Below are positions 26,199 through 35,646 of a DNA stretch of 64,000 nucleotides, piece after piece. Origin of the DNA: Helicovermis profundi (GTDB taxonomy: Bacteria; Bacillota; Clostridia; Peptostreptococcales; Acidaminobacteraceae); NCBI RefSeq assembly GCF_033097505.1, contig NZ_AP028654.1, forward strand, positions 2,066,001 through 2,130,000. The letters run 5' to 3'. The notes below the pieces were generated by a model. The model saw only the letters and a list, made by a program, of their open reading frames with translations, was not told the DNA's origin and ran no database searches. The translations under genes were made by a program, and so were the position numbers. Every line of letters starts with the position of its first letter. The first letter of the stretch is position 1.

Positions 26199-26660
26199 TT
26201 ATATTTGACTTAGTAAGTTCACCATCTCTATAGCTGTTAGAGCAGCATCACTTCCCTTATTTCCAGCTTTTGTACCTGCTCTTTCGATAGCCTGTTCAAT
26301 TGAATCTGTCGTTAAAACTCCAAATATGACTGGAATTCCAGTATCATTTGATACCGAAGCAATTCCTTTTGCTAGCTGAGATGAAACGTATTCAAAATGA
26401 GACGTTGCACCTCTAATAACTGCACCAAGACAAATTATACTATCATATTTACCACTAGTAGCAAGTTTTTTTGCAACTAAAGGAATTTCGAATGCTCCAG
26501 GCACCCATATTATTTCAATTTCTTCATCTTTTGCACCGTGACGAATAAGTGTATCCTTTGCACCAGAGAGCAATTTACTTCCGATAAATTCATTAAACCT
26601 TGCTACAATAATACCATATTTTTTCCCATCTGAAACTAATTTACCTTCTAAAACTTTCAT
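26199..26660 (-). CDS. ribH: 6,7-dimethyl-8-ribityllumazine synthase RibH
   Basis: RibH condenses 5-amino-6-ribitylaminouracil with 3,4-dihydroxy-2-butanone 4-phosphate. Conserved blocks are [22 protein letters not shown] and [15 protein letters not shown] with the catalytic His. [20 protein letters not shown] and [14 protein letters not shown] follow. The 153-residue length is normal and suggests the usual icosahedral or pentameric assembly. GGAGGAAAAATT precedes the ATG. It follows ribBA by 96 bp. Confidence 0.97.
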   Translation of the reverse strand: MKVLEGKLVSDGKKYGIIVARFNEFIGSKLLSGAKDTLIRHGAKDEEIEIIWVPGAFEIPLVAKKLATSGKYDSIICLGAVIRGATSHFEYVSSQLAKGIASVSNDTGIPVIFGVLTTDSIEQAIERAGTKAGNKGSDAALTAIEMVNLLSQI

Positions 26661-26756
26661 ATAATTTTTCCTCCAAATTTATTTTAATTAATATAATAAT
26701 CACTAAAATACAAAGTAAGTTTTTTAATCTAAAAAATTAAATTTTAACTAATATAT

Positions 26757-27962
26757 TTATTTAGCAAATTCGAGTATATGTCCCATTTTTTCTTTTTTTG
26801 TCTTTAAATAAAATTCATTTTTTTCATTATGATTCATTTGGATCGGCACTCTCTTTACAATATTTAATCCATAACCACTTAGTCCTGATATTTTAAGAGG
26901 ATTATTTGTTATAAGTTTAATGTTCCTTGCACCCAAGTCATTAAGTATCTGCGCACCTACTCCATAACTTCTCATGTCTTCCGGAAATCCAAGTGCAATA
27001 TTTGCCTCTACAGTATCCATTCCATTGTCTTGAAGAGAGTAGGCTTTTATCTTATTAATTAAACCAATACCTCTTCCTTCTTGCCTCATATATAGGAGAA
27101 TACCTTTTCCTTCCTCTTCTATCATTTGCATTGATTTATTTAATTGTTCTCCGCAGTCGCATCTAAGTGAAGCAAACGCATCACCCGTTAAACATTCAGA
27201 GTGTACTCTAACTAAAATTAATTCATCTTTATTAATTTCACCTTTAACAAGAGCAATGTGATGCTCACCATTAATTTTATTTACATAGCCAACCATATCA
27301 AATTCACCATATTTAGTTGGCATTTTAGCTTTTGAAACTGCTTCTACCAATGTTTCATTTTTACTTCTAAATTTGATTAAATCTTCGATTGTTATTATTT
27401 TAAGATTGTGTTTTATGCTAAAGTTCATTAATTCAGGAACCCTAGCCATTAAACCATCTTCCGACATAATTTCACAAATAACACCCATTGGAGATAATCC
27501 AGCAGCTTTTGCCAAATCAACCGCAGCTTCTGTATGGCCCGCTCTAACTAAAACTCCACCTTTTTTAGCAATCAACGGAAAAATATGGCCAGGTCTTGTA
27601 AATTCGTTTTTACCAGCATCAAGATTCGTCATTTTTTTTATTGTATTGGCTCTCTCTTTTGCTGATATCCCTGTTGTAGCATCAGAGTCATCTAAAGAAA
27701 CTGTAAATGCAGTTCCTTTTGGATCAGTATTATTTACTACCATAGGATCTAGTCCAAGCTTAATTGCCTTCTCCTCTATAAGGGGGACACATATAAGCCC
27801 CCTAGCAAACTTTGCCATAAAATTAATTGATTCTTTTGTAACTTTATCAGCAGCCATTAGAAGATCACCTTCATTTTCACGATTTTCATCATCAACAACC
27901 ACCACCATTTTACCAATTTTTATATCTTCAATCGCTTCTTCAATTGTATTAAACTTTCTCAT
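26757..27962 (-). CDS. ribBA: Bifunctional 3,4-dihydroxy-2-butanone-4-phosphate synthase / GTP cyclohydrolase II RibBA
   Basis: This is a 401-residue fusion. The N-terminal DHBP synthase carries [15 protein letters not shown] and later ATTGIS and RPGHIFPL. The C-terminal GTP cyclohydrolase II carries the zinc ligands [14 protein letters not shown] and the RQEGRGIGL loop. It makes both precursors, from ribulose-5-phosphate and from GTP, for the lumazine step. I chose the ATG at 27962, after GGGAGG; upstream in-frame codons to 28007 lie in the spacer. Confidence 0.97.
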   Translation of the reverse strand: MRKFNTIEEAIEDIKIGKMVVVVDDENRENEGDLLMAADKVTKESINFMAKFARGLICVPLIEEKAIKLGLDPMVVNNTDPKGTAFTVSLDDSDATTGISAKERANTIKKMTNLDAGKNEFTRPGHIFPLIAKKGGVLVRAGHTEAAVDLAKAAGLSPMGVICEIMSEDGLMARVPELMNFSIKHNLKIITIEDLIKFRSKNETLVEAVSKAKMPTKYGEFDMVGYVNKINGEHHIALVKGEINKDELILVRVHSECLTGDAFASLRCDCGEQLNKSMQMIEEEGKGILLYMRQEGRGIGLINKIKAYSLQDNGMDTVEANIALGFPEDMRSYGVGAQILNDLGARNIKLITNNPLKISGLSGYGLNIVKRVPIQMNHNEKNEFYLKTKKEKMGHILEFAK

Positions 27963-28019
27963 AAATCCTCCCACAAAAATTAAACATTTTATTATTTTAA
28001 AAAACAAATAGCAAATTTT

Positions 28020-28658
28020 CTACATAAATCCATTCTCTTCTAAAAAAGATTTATTTATCACAGATTTTTTTTCACTAAAGCTATTAAAGTTCATAAGTTT
28101 TTCTACATATTTCCCGACTATATCGCATTCTATATTAATGAATTCCCCTACTCTCTTAGTTAAAAGCGTTGTATCTTTACTTGTTAAGGGAATTATAGAT
28201 ACTCTAAATAAATCTTCTTCTAATTCTCCAACCGTCAAACTAACTCCATCTATTGCTACTGATCCTTTTAATATAATATATTTAAGTATATCTTTACTTG
28301 CCTTTAAAGTTATCCAGCTAGCATTTTTTTCTTTTTCAAAATTAACAATCTCTGATGTGCCATCTATATGCCCTGAAACAATGTGACCACCAAACCTTGA
28401 CCCTATTTCCATTGCTCTTTCTAAATTAACAAAGCTAGCTTTTTTAATATTTTTTAAATTTGTTCTTCTAAAAGTTTCAGGCATAACATCAACTGTAAAA
28501 GAATTTAATGTAATATTATTGACAGATAAGCAAATACCATTTACACAAATGCTATCACCAATCTTTACACCCTCTAATACTTTTTTTGCCTCAATCGTTA
28601 ATGATCCAGAAGCAATTTCTTTTACTTTTCCTATTTCCTCTACTAATCCTGTAAACAA
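28020..28658 (-). CDS. ribE: Riboflavin synthase alpha subunit RibE
   Basis: This 212-residue protein has two lumazine-binding repeats: MFTGLVEEIGKV ... DSICVNGICLSV in the first and GRFGGHIVSGHIDG ... GSVAIDGVSLTV in the second. It dismutates two 6,7-dimethyl-8-ribityllumazine molecules into riboflavin and the pyrimidine substrate. It overlaps the 3' end of ribD by 16 bp, which implies translational coupling. Many genomes name this gene ribE, others ribC or ribB. Confidence 0.96.
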   Translation of the reverse strand: MFTGLVEEIGKVKEIASGSLTIEAKKVLEGVKIGDSICVNGICLSVNNITLNSFTVDVMPETFRRTNLKNIKKASFVNLERAMEIGSRFGGHIVSGHIDGTSEIVNFEKEKNASWITLKASKDILKYIILKGSVAIDGVSLTVGELEEDLFRVSIIPLTSKDTTLLTKRVGEFINIECDIVGKYVEKLMNFNSFSEKKSVINKSFLEENGFM

Positions 28659-29755
28659 GAATCTTCCTCCCTTATATAAGCAGTTAGTAAAATGTCTTTT
28701 CCATAAACTTTGGCACTTATGTTTTTTACATCTATTGCATTTTTAATTAAAGGAATTCCTCTCCCACCTACCGGAGTTTTACCACTAGCTCCGCCAACAA
28801 TTTTTGGTGCAATAAAGGTCATAACTTTATCAACTATACCTTCTTCTAAAAAACTAAAATTCAGAGTAGAACCACCCTCCAGCAAAATACTATCAATTCC
28901 TTTTTCACCGAGAATTTTAATCATTTCTTTCAAATTAACACGATTATTTTCAGTTGATACTTTTAATATTTCAATTCCTTTTTCTTTAATTTTATTTTCT
29001 TTTTCTATTAATAGCATAGAAGTAGTAACTAAAATAGTTTTATTCTTTTTTGCAGTTAAGGCGATTTTTGAATCCAGTGGTAATTTCCCGTGACTATCTA
29101 CAATAATTCTAATAGGTTGTATACTTTCATTATTACTTCTTCTCGCCGAAAGAGAAGGATTGTCTGATATAACAGTTCCTATTCCAACCATTACCGACGT
29201 ATATCTATGTCTAATTTCATGTACAAATTCTCTAGAAAGATCACTCGAAATCCACTTTGAATCACCAGTATAGGTTGCAATTTTCCCATCTAAAGTCATA
29301 GCGGTTTTCATTAGTACAAAAGGTAATTTCCTACTAATGTACTTTACAAAAACCTCGTTAATTTTTTTTGCTTCATCTTCAAGCATACCTATTTCAACAT
29401 CAATACCATTTTCTTCTAATATTTTCACACCATTACCAGCAACTAACGGATTTGGATCCAACATAGCAATAACAACTTTTTTAATTTTTTTTGAAATAAT
29501 TTGATTTGCACATGGTGGAGTTTTACCAAAGTGTGAACATGGCTCAAGACTTACATACATAGTAGCGCCTTCGACGCTCTCACTTGCATTATTAATTGCA
29601 TTTATTTCTGCATGATTTCCGCCAAAATACATATGATAACCACTTCCAATTATCCTATCATCTTTAACAATAACAGCTCCAACAAGAGGATTAGGATTAA
29701 CTCTTCCATATCCTTTTTTAGAAAGCTCTAAAGCCTGTTTCATATATTTTTCCAA
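28643..29755 (-). CDS. ribD: Riboflavin biosynthesis deaminase/reductase RibD
   Basis: This is a bifunctional enzyme of about 370 residues. The N-terminal deaminase has HAEINAI and PCSHFGKTPPC as zinc ligands. The C-terminal reductase has VMVGIGTVISDNPSLSAR and LLEGGSTLNFSFLEEG. It deaminates and reduces the pyrimidine after GTP cyclohydrolase II. I place the start at TTG 29755 (MEKYMKQALELSKKGYGRV), with GGAGG 5 bases upstream. An in-frame TTG at 29779 lies inside the terminator T-run and cannot be the start. It is the first gene after the FMN riboswitch. Confidence 0.94.
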   Translation of the reverse strand: MEKYMKQALELSKKGYGRVNPNPLVGAVIVKDDRIIGSGYHMYFGGNHAEINAINNASESVEGATMYVSLEPCSHFGKTPPCANQIISKKIKKVVIAMLDPNPLVAGNGVKILEENGIDVEIGMLEDEAKKINEVFVKYISRKLPFVLMKTAMTLDGKIATYTGDSKWISSDLSREFVHEIRHRYTSVMVGIGTVISDNPSLSARRSNNESIQPIRIIVDSHGKLPLDSKIALTAKKNKTILVTTSMLLIEKENKIKEKGIEILKVSTENNRVNLKEMIKILGEKGIDSILLEGGSTLNFSFLEEGIVDKVMTFIAPKIVGGASGKTPVGGRGIPLIKNAIDVKNISAKVYGKDILLTAYIREEDSCLQD

Positions 29756-29774
29756 AATACCCTCCTTTACAAAA

Positions 29775-29809
29775 AACAAAAAAACTCTAAAGAAATTTCC
29801 TCAGAGTTT
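29775..29809 (-). terminator. Riboswitch-controlled intrinsic terminator before ribD
   Basis: AAACTCT and AGAGTTT arms (29803-29809 and 29782-29788) flank a 14-base loop and are followed on the minus strand by TTTTTTT. It stands between the FMN aptamer and ribD. FMN binding would be expected to favour this terminator and switch the operon off. Confidence 0.85.
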
Positions 29810-29835
29810 AAAACGCACAAAAAAAGCGTAGCACT

Positions 29836-29940
29836 ACTTCTTCCATCCAGACTATACTGTCGGTCTTGGAATTACACCAAGTCAGCCTTTCGGCTCGCGG
29901 ACTATCACCGCCGGTAGGGAATTACACCCTGCCCTGAAGT
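29836..29940 (-). ncRNA. FMN riboswitch (RFN element)
   Basis: The minus strand shows the conserved RFN core in order: AGGGCAGGGTGTAATTCCCT, ACCGGCGGTGATAGTCCGCG, AGCC-GAAA-GGCT, TTGGTGTAATTCCAA, GACCGACAGTATAGTCTGGA, and TGGAAGAAG. It lies about 80 bp ahead of ribD and is followed by a terminator, the classic transcription-attenuation arrangement of Firmicute riboflavin operons. Confidence 0.97.
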
Positions 29941-30056
29941 AAATATTTATTTAATTCAATTTAACATATAATTATAAAAATATCAAATTTAATTTATTGT
30001 TTAAAAGTTATTTACAAAGGATATAAATAACATATAACTAATTAGGAGGCTAGACT

Positions 30057-30329
30057 ATGGGATTTATGGATGTTGTAAAAAAAGGTTTAAATGATGGAAC
30101 AAAATTTACAAAAGTTAAAGCGGAAATTTTAAAATTTCAAGGCGAAATTAGATCTAAAAAAACTTTAATTGCTGATTCGTTTATTGAAAATAATGAACTA
30201 TCTGAGGAAATGGTAACATTAAGAAATGAAATTTTAGAACTTAATAAAAAAATTGAAGCTCTAAATGATTCTCTTAAAAAAGACGGTGAAAAAGAAGTAG
30301 CTCAAGATGATAAGATTTCAGAAGAATAA
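30057..30329 (+). CDS. Small charged coiled-coil protein, unknown function
   Basis: I do not recognise this 90-residue protein. It begins GFMDVVKKGLNDG and has heptad-like hydrophobic spacing from about residue 17 to 75 (MVTLRNEILELNKKIEALNDSL), then an acidic tail. No membrane segment is seen. TAGGAGG precedes the ATG and a very strong terminator follows, so it is a real monocistronic gene. Confidence 0.75.
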   Translation: MGFMDVVKKGLNDGTKFTKVKAEILKFQGEIRSKKTLIADSFIENNELSEEMVTLRNEILELNKKIEALNDSLKKDGEKEVAQDDKISEE

Positions 30330-30367
30330 AGTTTAAATAAAGAAGAATAGATTTCTTAATAAATTCT

Positions 30368-30426
30368 AAAATAAACATAAAAAATCTTTAATATAAAATA
30401 TATTAAAGATTTTTTATGTTTATTTT
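30368..30426. terminator. Very long bidirectional terminator
   Basis: Two perfectly complementary 28 bp arms (30368-30395 and 30399-30426) with a 3-base loop lie between converging genes. Both strands have T-rich exits. Confidence 0.85.
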
Positions 30427-30449
30427 ATATTATTATCATAAATTCACAA

Positions 30450-31211
30450 TCACTCATCATCATAATTTTGAAAATCATCATTAAAATCATCTCGAACATA
30501 CTCTCTTATTTCATAAGACTTACCTCTAATTAAATATCCAAGACCTATAATCATTTCTGTTTTATTAAAATTTATTTCCTGACTTGGACCTAAATTAGAT
30601 GCTAAGAACCTATCTCCAATTTCATATGCGTTTTCACCACTTTTAGATTTAATGAAAACATCTGCACCATTATTAATAAGAACATCATATACATTAAAAG
30701 AAGCATTCTTAGCTGCATCAATAAGAGCAGAATAACCATTTATTTTTTCTGTTTTATTAACATCAGCACCTTCTTCTAAAAGAAGACTTGCTATTTTTTT
30801 ATTATCCATTCTTGCAGCAATCATAAGTGCAGTAACTCCATCTTTATCTAGCGCATCAACATCAGCTCCATTATTAATTAGTTGCCTAACTATATCTTCA
30901 TCACCACTTGAAGCAGCATAATGAATAGGATACGCATTAGATGAAGATTTATAATTAACATTAGCGCCTTTTTCTATAAGTTTTTTTACAAGGTCTGTAA
31001 AGCCATAATGAATTGCTCTTATAAGAAGTGTATATCCAAATTCATCATAAGAATTTAAGTTTCCAAGTTCCATTTCATAAAGAATTTTTTCTCTTTCTTT
31101 TTTTAATTCTTCCTCTCCAGCTTTAATAATTGATTTAATAAATCTCGCTATTAAAACGATTACTACTATTAAAATTCCAAACCCTAAAAAAGCCATTTTT
31201 CCTTCAAGCAT
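30450..31211 (-). CDS. Membrane-anchored ankyrin-repeat protein
   Basis: This 253-residue protein has an N-terminal membrane segment at about residues 7-27 and a charged helix. It then has about four to five ankyrin repeats: FGYTLLIRAIHYGFTDLVKK, YPIHYAASSGDEDIV, GVTALMIAARMDNKKIASLL, GYSALIDAAKNASFNVYDVL. Repeat ends read LIEKGANVN, LINNGADVD, LLEEGADVN and LINNGADVF. Ankyrin stacks bind proteins; the partner is unknown. GGGGGAAG precedes the ATG. Four acidic residues end the chain. Confidence 0.88.
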   Translation of the reverse strand: MLEGKMAFLGFGILIVVIVLIARFIKSIIKAGEEELKKEREKILYEMELGNLNSYDEFGYTLLIRAIHYGFTDLVKKLIEKGANVNYKSSSNAYPIHYAASSGDEDIVRQLINNGADVDALDKDGVTALMIAARMDNKKIASLLLEEGADVNKTEKINGYSALIDAAKNASFNVYDVLINNGADVFIKSKSGENAYEIGDRFLASNLGPSQEINFNKTEMIIGLGYLIRGKSYEIREYVRDDFNDDFQNYDDE

Positions 31212-31358
31212 TATCTTCCCCCTCTTTAATAAAAAATAATCATTTACACCAATATCTTCATAAGCTTACCCACCACTACTACATCAATATTATCTAGAAA
31301 CTCATTTACTCCGATTGTAACAATCCAAGTTAAAACCTTAATTTTTTATATTTCACTT

Positions 31359-31553
31359 CTATTTTATTATTTCCTTAACTCTACCAACTATATCATTTTC
31401 AAGCATTACTTTTATTCCATGTGGATGACTTGCTGAATTTGTAAGGATTTTCTTAACAATGCCTTCTGTTAATTGACCTGTAGGCTGATGTGGTTTTTGA
31501 ACTACATTAACTTTAGTGCCAATTTTAATATTTACTCTATTTTTTCCGTCCAT
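31359..31553 (-). CDS. YwbE family protein
   Basis: This 64-residue protein matches the conserved YwbE/DUF2196 pattern: IKIGTKVNVVQKPHQPTGQL, then EGIVKKILTNSASHPHGIKV, then GRVKEI. The fold is probably a small beta barrel. The role is not established. A ribosome site AGAGGGG stands before the ATG. Confidence 0.9.
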   Translation of the reverse strand: MDGKNRVNIKIGTKVNVVQKPHQPTGQLTEGIVKKILTNSASHPHGIKVMLENDIVGRVKEIIK

Positions 31554-31585
31554 AAGCCCCTCTTTCTACAACTTTTATATTCCAA

Positions 31586-32293
31586 TTATAGCTCAATCTT
31601 ATGACCATTTATCTTAAGCCACTCTTTTCTTTCTTTGTAATCAGGTATTATACTTTCTACCAATGACCAATACTTTTCCTTATGATTCATATGAACCATG
31701 TGACATAGTTCATGTACAACTACGTAATCAAAAATATTCATTGGAAGCATTGCACATTTTAAATTAAAATATATTTCTCTTTTTGATGTACAAGTTCCCC
31801 ATCGTCTTTTTTGAATTTTAGAAACAATTTTTATTGGATATACATCAAAATATTTTTGATAATAATTAATGCGTTCTACTAATTTTTCTTTTGTTCTTTT
31901 TCTATACCAATCTTCAACTGCTTTTTTTATGATTTGTTTATCATTTGAAGGTGTATAAATAATAATATTATCACCCTTTAATTTAGCTTTTGCTTTTTTA
32001 TATGGAACATCATCTTTGATTTGCAAAAAATAATCTTTACCTAAATACAGAAAAATTTCATTATTAACGTATTTTTTTTCGATTTTTTCAAAATCTATTT
32101 CATTAAATTGATTTATTTTTTTCAGAATCCAGTCTGCTTTTTTTCTAACATTATCTTTTATTAATTCCTCAGAAACTCCTAGAGGTGCAGTAACTTTCAC
32201 TTCATTTGTTGGAATTACACTGATTAGCAAAGATTTTCTTTTGCTATATTTAACACTAAATTCTATTATTTCTTCATTATGCACTATCTGCAC
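31586..32293 (-). CDS. YgjP-like zinc metallopeptidase (DUF45, M48-related)
   Basis: This 235-residue protein has the catalytic motif VVHELCHMVHMNH (HExxH plus a third His), preceded by RWGTCTSKREIYFN, which is diagnostic of the YgjP/SprT-like WLM group. It is predicted to be a cytoplasmic zinc protease. In many genomes it sits near restriction or repair genes; here it neighbours ywbE. Confidence 0.9.
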   Translation of the reverse strand: MQIVHNEEIIEFSVKYSKRKSLLISVIPTNEVKVTAPLGVSEELIKDNVRKKADWILKKINQFNEIDFEKIEKKYVNNEIFLYLGKDYFLQIKDDVPYKKAKAKLKGDNIIIYTPSNDKQIIKKAVEDWYRKRTKEKLVERINYYQKYFDVYPIKIVSKIQKRRWGTCTSKREIYFNLKCAMLPMNIFDYVVVHELCHMVHMNHKEKYWSLVESIIPDYKERKEWLKINGHKIEL

Positions 32294-32435
32294 TTTACTC
32301 TCCTTAAAAATTTACTCTACATAAACAATATACTGAATCAATTAGATATTATTACTTCTATTTAATCAATTTTTTTCACTTATATCAATATTATACATTA
32401 TTCTACTTAGAATAGTTTTAACCTCTATTATAGTT

Positions 32436-32474
32436 AAAAGGTCAAATCTTCTAAACATAGAAAATTTGGCCTTT
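32436..32474 (-). terminator. Terminator after the small membrane protein gene
   Basis: Twelve-base arms (AAAAGGTCAAAT and ATTTGGCCTTTT, one G-T type mismatch) are followed on the minus strand by T-rich sequence. It ends the unit that starts at 34138. Confidence 0.7.
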
Positions 32475-32481
32475 TAGCTTT

Positions 32482-32724
32482 TTAAGAAATTACTATATAC
32501 ACATATATAATAAGAGTTACTATATAAATCATAAAAAACACTCTTGATAAATTCTTTAAATTCTTATTTATATTTTTCTTAAAAGACCACCTAAAAGACA
32601 TAAGTAGATTAATAATTGGTATAGCCATTATTAATAAGAAAAATAAAATCATTGGCACCGATAAAACTTTTTCCAGCTTTGTATTTTCAATCGAATAATT
32701 TTCATTCTCATTATTTTCGCTCAT
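32482..32724 (-). CDS. Small two-segment membrane protein, unknown function
   Basis: This 80-residue protein has an acidic, Asn/Glu-rich N-terminus and two hydrophobic segments at about residues 22-43 and 62-79, with a basic loop WSFKKNINKNLKN between them. AAAGGAG stands 6 bases before the ATG. It lies 55 bp after the secreted 452-residue protein gene and before a terminator, so the two are probably cotranscribed. Confidence 0.7.
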   Translation of the reverse strand: MSENNENENYSIENTKLEKVLSVPMILFFLLIMAIPIINLLMSFRWSFKKNINKNLKNLSRVFFMIYIVTLIIYVYIVIS

Positions 32725-32779
32725 ATTCAGCTCCTTTTATAGCTTATATTTAATTTGCATAGAATACTTCTTTTTTTTA

Positions 32780-34138
32780 TTAATTGTCATCCATATTATC
32801 TATTTCATTATTTAATTTACTACCCATATTAGAAAAATCATTAATTGTACTCGATATCCACACACCAAATCCACCGACTACACCATAATAATTCTTTTTA
32901 TGACGATCTTTTATTTCGTCTATATTTGCCTTACTATCACCACTAAACATATCAAATGCAAAATTATTGACTCCTTTAACAGTTTGTTCAAAAGAAAAAT
33001 CAAAATCAAATCCAACTTTTTTTGTAAGCTCTAATACCAAATCTGCAGCTTTAGGAACCATACCAATTGGGCCAGCACCTACTATATTTCCCCAAAATGC
33101 TTTTTTCTCAGCAAATTTTTCGCTATCACCTAGCTTCACGTTATCTTTTGAATCTTTATCAACACCATAAGAAAATACGAGAAAATCTAATAGTGGAACT
33201 TTTCCCATTGTTTCAGGATTAGGAAGAAACTCAGAAACTTTAGAAATAATATCAGCAAATCCCTTCGTACCTTCTTCAACTTTATCAGTAATAGTTTTGT
33301 CATTTTCATTGCTATTATTTGAATTATTTGTGTCAACACTATAAGAACCATTATTAGTTGATTCACCACCATTTGATTCTTCACTACTTGACACATTATC
33401 ATTTGGCTTATTATCACTCGATTCATTACCACTTGGCTCATTACCACTTGGCTCATTACTACTAGCTTCTACCTTATTTGTATTATTAATTTCATCTGAA
33501 GACTCGCTTTCGCCACTTTCACCATACTCTGGCTGTACTTCACTTGTTTGCTGTGTACCTTCATCATTATCTGTTAGCGAAGAAGCCATTTTAACTCCTG
33601 AAAAACTAACTACAGAATTTACTTTTAATTCTAAACCATTTGCACTTAAAGTTTGGCTAATTACAGTTTGACCAGTAATCATATTACTTGGTCCCAATTT
33701 TACAAACATTGAGGTATCTGCTTTTACATACTCATTTATAAATTTATTCATATAAAAAAGTAAACCTCCATTTTTTTCTTCAGCACCTATTGAGTGAGAT
33801 GTAAATTTACCATTTACCAAGATATCAACATTAATGCCTTTACTATACTCATCATAAATATCGAGTACAATTTTTTCTCCTTTAACATCTTTAATTGTAG
33901 AATTTATTGAACTTTCTAGCATTACTTTCATTTGATTCCATTGATCAGACGGAATTTTTTCTCCTATTATTTTTTCCATTTGAATTTTCAAATCACCTAA
34001 ATCGACTGGCTTAAATTCTTTAATTTGGCAATTCCATTTGCCAAGATAGGCATCAATATCTGTAGCAAAATTAACATTTGTTAACGCACTAATCAATATC
34101 ATTGCTATAATTAAGCATAAACTTGTTATTCTATTCAT
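32780..34138 (-). CDS. Secreted protein with low-complexity linker, unknown function
   Basis: This 452-residue protein has a signal peptide (about 1-25, ending NVNFA before TDID). An N-terminal domain of about 165 residues follows, with beta-rich pattern. A Ser/Asn/Glu/Pro linker at about 205-282 has imperfect SGNEPSGNESSDNKPNDN repeats. The C-terminal domain (about 288-452) contains GNIVGAGPIGMVPKAADL, NNFAFDMFSGDSKANIDEI and KKNYYGVVGG. That tail resembles part of the 707-residue membrane protein at 18.4 kb. The ATG lacks its own clear ribosome site and overlaps the stop of a 12-codon upstream ORF. Confidence 0.72.
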   Translation of the reverse strand: MNRITSLCLIIAMILISALTNVNFATDIDAYLGKWNCQIKEFKPVDLGDLKIQMEKIIGEKIPSDQWNQMKVMLESSINSTIKDVKGEKIVLDIYDEYSKGINVDILVNGKFTSHSIGAEEKNGGLLFYMNKFINEYVKADTSMFVKLGPSNMITGQTVISQTLSANGLELKVNSVVSFSGVKMASSLTDNDEGTQQTSEVQPEYGESGESESSDEINNTNKVEASSNEPSGNEPSGNESSDNKPNDNVSSSEESNGGESTNNGSYSVDTNNSNNSNENDKTITDKVEEGTKGFADIISKVSEFLPNPETMGKVPLLDFLVFSYGVDKDSKDNVKLGDSEKFAEKKAFWGNIVGAGPIGMVPKAADLVLELTKKVGFDFDFSFEQTVKGVNNFAFDMFSGDSKANIDEIKDRHKKNYYGVVGGFGVWISSTINDFSNMGSKLNNEIDNMDDN

Positions 34139-34173
34139 ATCGTTTGCACGCCAAATAATATAACACTTGACAT
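34135..34173 (-). CDS. Twelve-codon leader ORF coupled to the secreted-protein gene
   Basis: AGAAAGGAGG stands just before an ATG at 34173, starting a frame that encodes MSSVILFGVQTI. Its TGA overlaps the ATG of the 452-residue gene as ATGA. The downstream gene has no good ribosome site of its own, so initiation there probably depends on ribosomes ending this leader. The spacing from the ribosome site to the ATG is short (3-4 bases), which leaves some doubt. Confidence 0.45.
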   Translation of the reverse strand: MSSVILFGVQTI

Positions 34174-34432
34174 ACGCCTCCTTTCTATCTTCATATTAAA
34201 AAAAGTATTAATTCAATTACACACTCAATTAAATAAAACAATTTTATTATACCAAATTCTTTTATATATATATCCAAATTCTTATGTAAATATTCTTTTT
34301 TTTAAAACTAACTCTAAAATTTTATATTACTTATAATTATAAATACTATTTTTATTATAGATACTACAATTTATAGTCATTTTATGTTAAGTTAATAAAA
34401 GAGCATCCTACTAAATCATTAAAGGAGCACCC

Positions 34433-35608
34433 GTGAATTACATATCAAGATTAAACTACTATAAAATAGGTGTTAAAGAAAATTTATTTGATGAAATTAC
34501 ACTTAGAACTATTGAAACATATTTTGAATATAGATGGAAAAATATAGATGTTAATTCTAATAAACTTGTAAAAATTATAAATGATCAACAAGATTTAATG
34601 TTTGAAGTTCAAAAAATTCAAAGAAATGAATACTCATTTATACTTTCTAAAGACTTAAAAAATACATTAAGTTTCAAAAAAATTATAGAAAAAACTTCCA
34701 CAATTTGTAGAGCTAACAGAATTTATATTTTACCAAAATGTGATAAAGAAAAAGTTATAATTATTGGAGACATTCATTCTGATCCTATTAGTATTAAATC
34801 AATACTAGAAGCTTGTAATTTTTACAAAATGATTTCTCATAAAGAGCCCATTAGACTTATATTTATGGGTGACTATGTTGACCGTGGAAAAGAGCATTTA
34901 AAAACAATAGATTTAATTCTTTTACTCAAATACGTCTTTCCAAATAATATATATCTTCTTCGAGGAAATCATGATGGTGGTTTTATTGAAAATAACGGTC
35001 AAGTAAAAACACCCTATAAAGTGCCCGAAGATGAAGACAAAAATGATTATTTTCCACTATATCTAAAAAATTTAGAAAAAAATAATCCAAATATAATCGA
35101 ACCCTTTATTAGTGATTATTTTAATTTTTTTAACTCATTAGCTATAATAGCAGTTTTTAAAGCAAATGAAAAAATACATTTAACGTGCCATGCAGGAATA
35201 CCTAGACCAAGTACAACTAAACAGACTCACTACGAATATATAAAATGTCTTAGTGATTTAACTAACGATCAAATACTTGACAGTATTGATAAATCAATAG
35301 TTCAAAATATAATATGGTCTGATCCCATTGAAGACGAACAAGCTGATTTACACCTAAATTTAGGAAGATTTAAATACACAAAACAAGACTTTGAGACCTA
35401 TAAAAATTATATCGATATAGATAAGTTCTATAGAGGACATCAAGTACAAGAAAATGGCATTAAAGAATATTTTGAATCTAATTTAATTAGTGTGTATTCT
35501 ACTGGAGATAATATGATGTATGTAAAAAACACTTCAAGTGCTTACAAAGGAGTTACTCCAAAAGTAGTATCAATATCAAATGGAAACACCAATTATTTAA
35601 GAATATAA
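34433..35608 (+). CDS. PPP-type calcineurin-like serine/threonine phosphatase
   Basis: This 391-residue protein has the metallophosphatase signature in order: GDIHSDP (GDxH), GDYVDRG, LLRGNHDGG, and CHAGIPRP for the later His. YRGHQVQENG near the C-terminus supplies the last His. The GDYVDRG and RGNHD pair is characteristic of PPP enzymes. An N-terminal region of about 105 residues ahead of the catalytic domain is unassigned. The start is GTG 34433 with AAAGGAG 5 bases upstream. It probably dephosphorylates proteins or nucleotides. Confidence 0.88.
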   Translation: MNYISRLNYYKIGVKENLFDEITLRTIETYFEYRWKNIDVNSNKLVKIINDQQDLMFEVQKIQRNEYSFILSKDLKNTLSFKKIIEKTSTICRANRIYILPKCDKEKVIIIGDIHSDPISIKSILEACNFYKMISHKEPIRLIFMGDYVDRGKEHLKTIDLILLLKYVFPNNIYLLRGNHDGGFIENNGQVKTPYKVPEDEDKNDYFPLYLKNLEKNNPNIIEPFISDYFNFFNSLAIIAVFKANEKIHLTCHAGIPRPSTTKQTHYEYIKCLSDLTNDQILDSIDKSIVQNIIWSDPIEDEQADLHLNLGRFKYTKQDFETYKNYIDIDKFYRGHQVQENGIKEYFESNLISVYSTGDNMMYVKNTSSAYKGVTPKVVSISNGNTNYLRI

Positions 35609-35646
35609 ATACCTCATTGTAAATTAAAAATATTTATGTTACATTA

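Noticed and set aside
29756-29779. Longer RibD start at TTG 29779
   Set aside because: That codon lies inside the riboswitch terminator T-run and has no ribosome site. The TTG at 29755 has GGAGG at good spacing and matches the usual RibD N-terminus.
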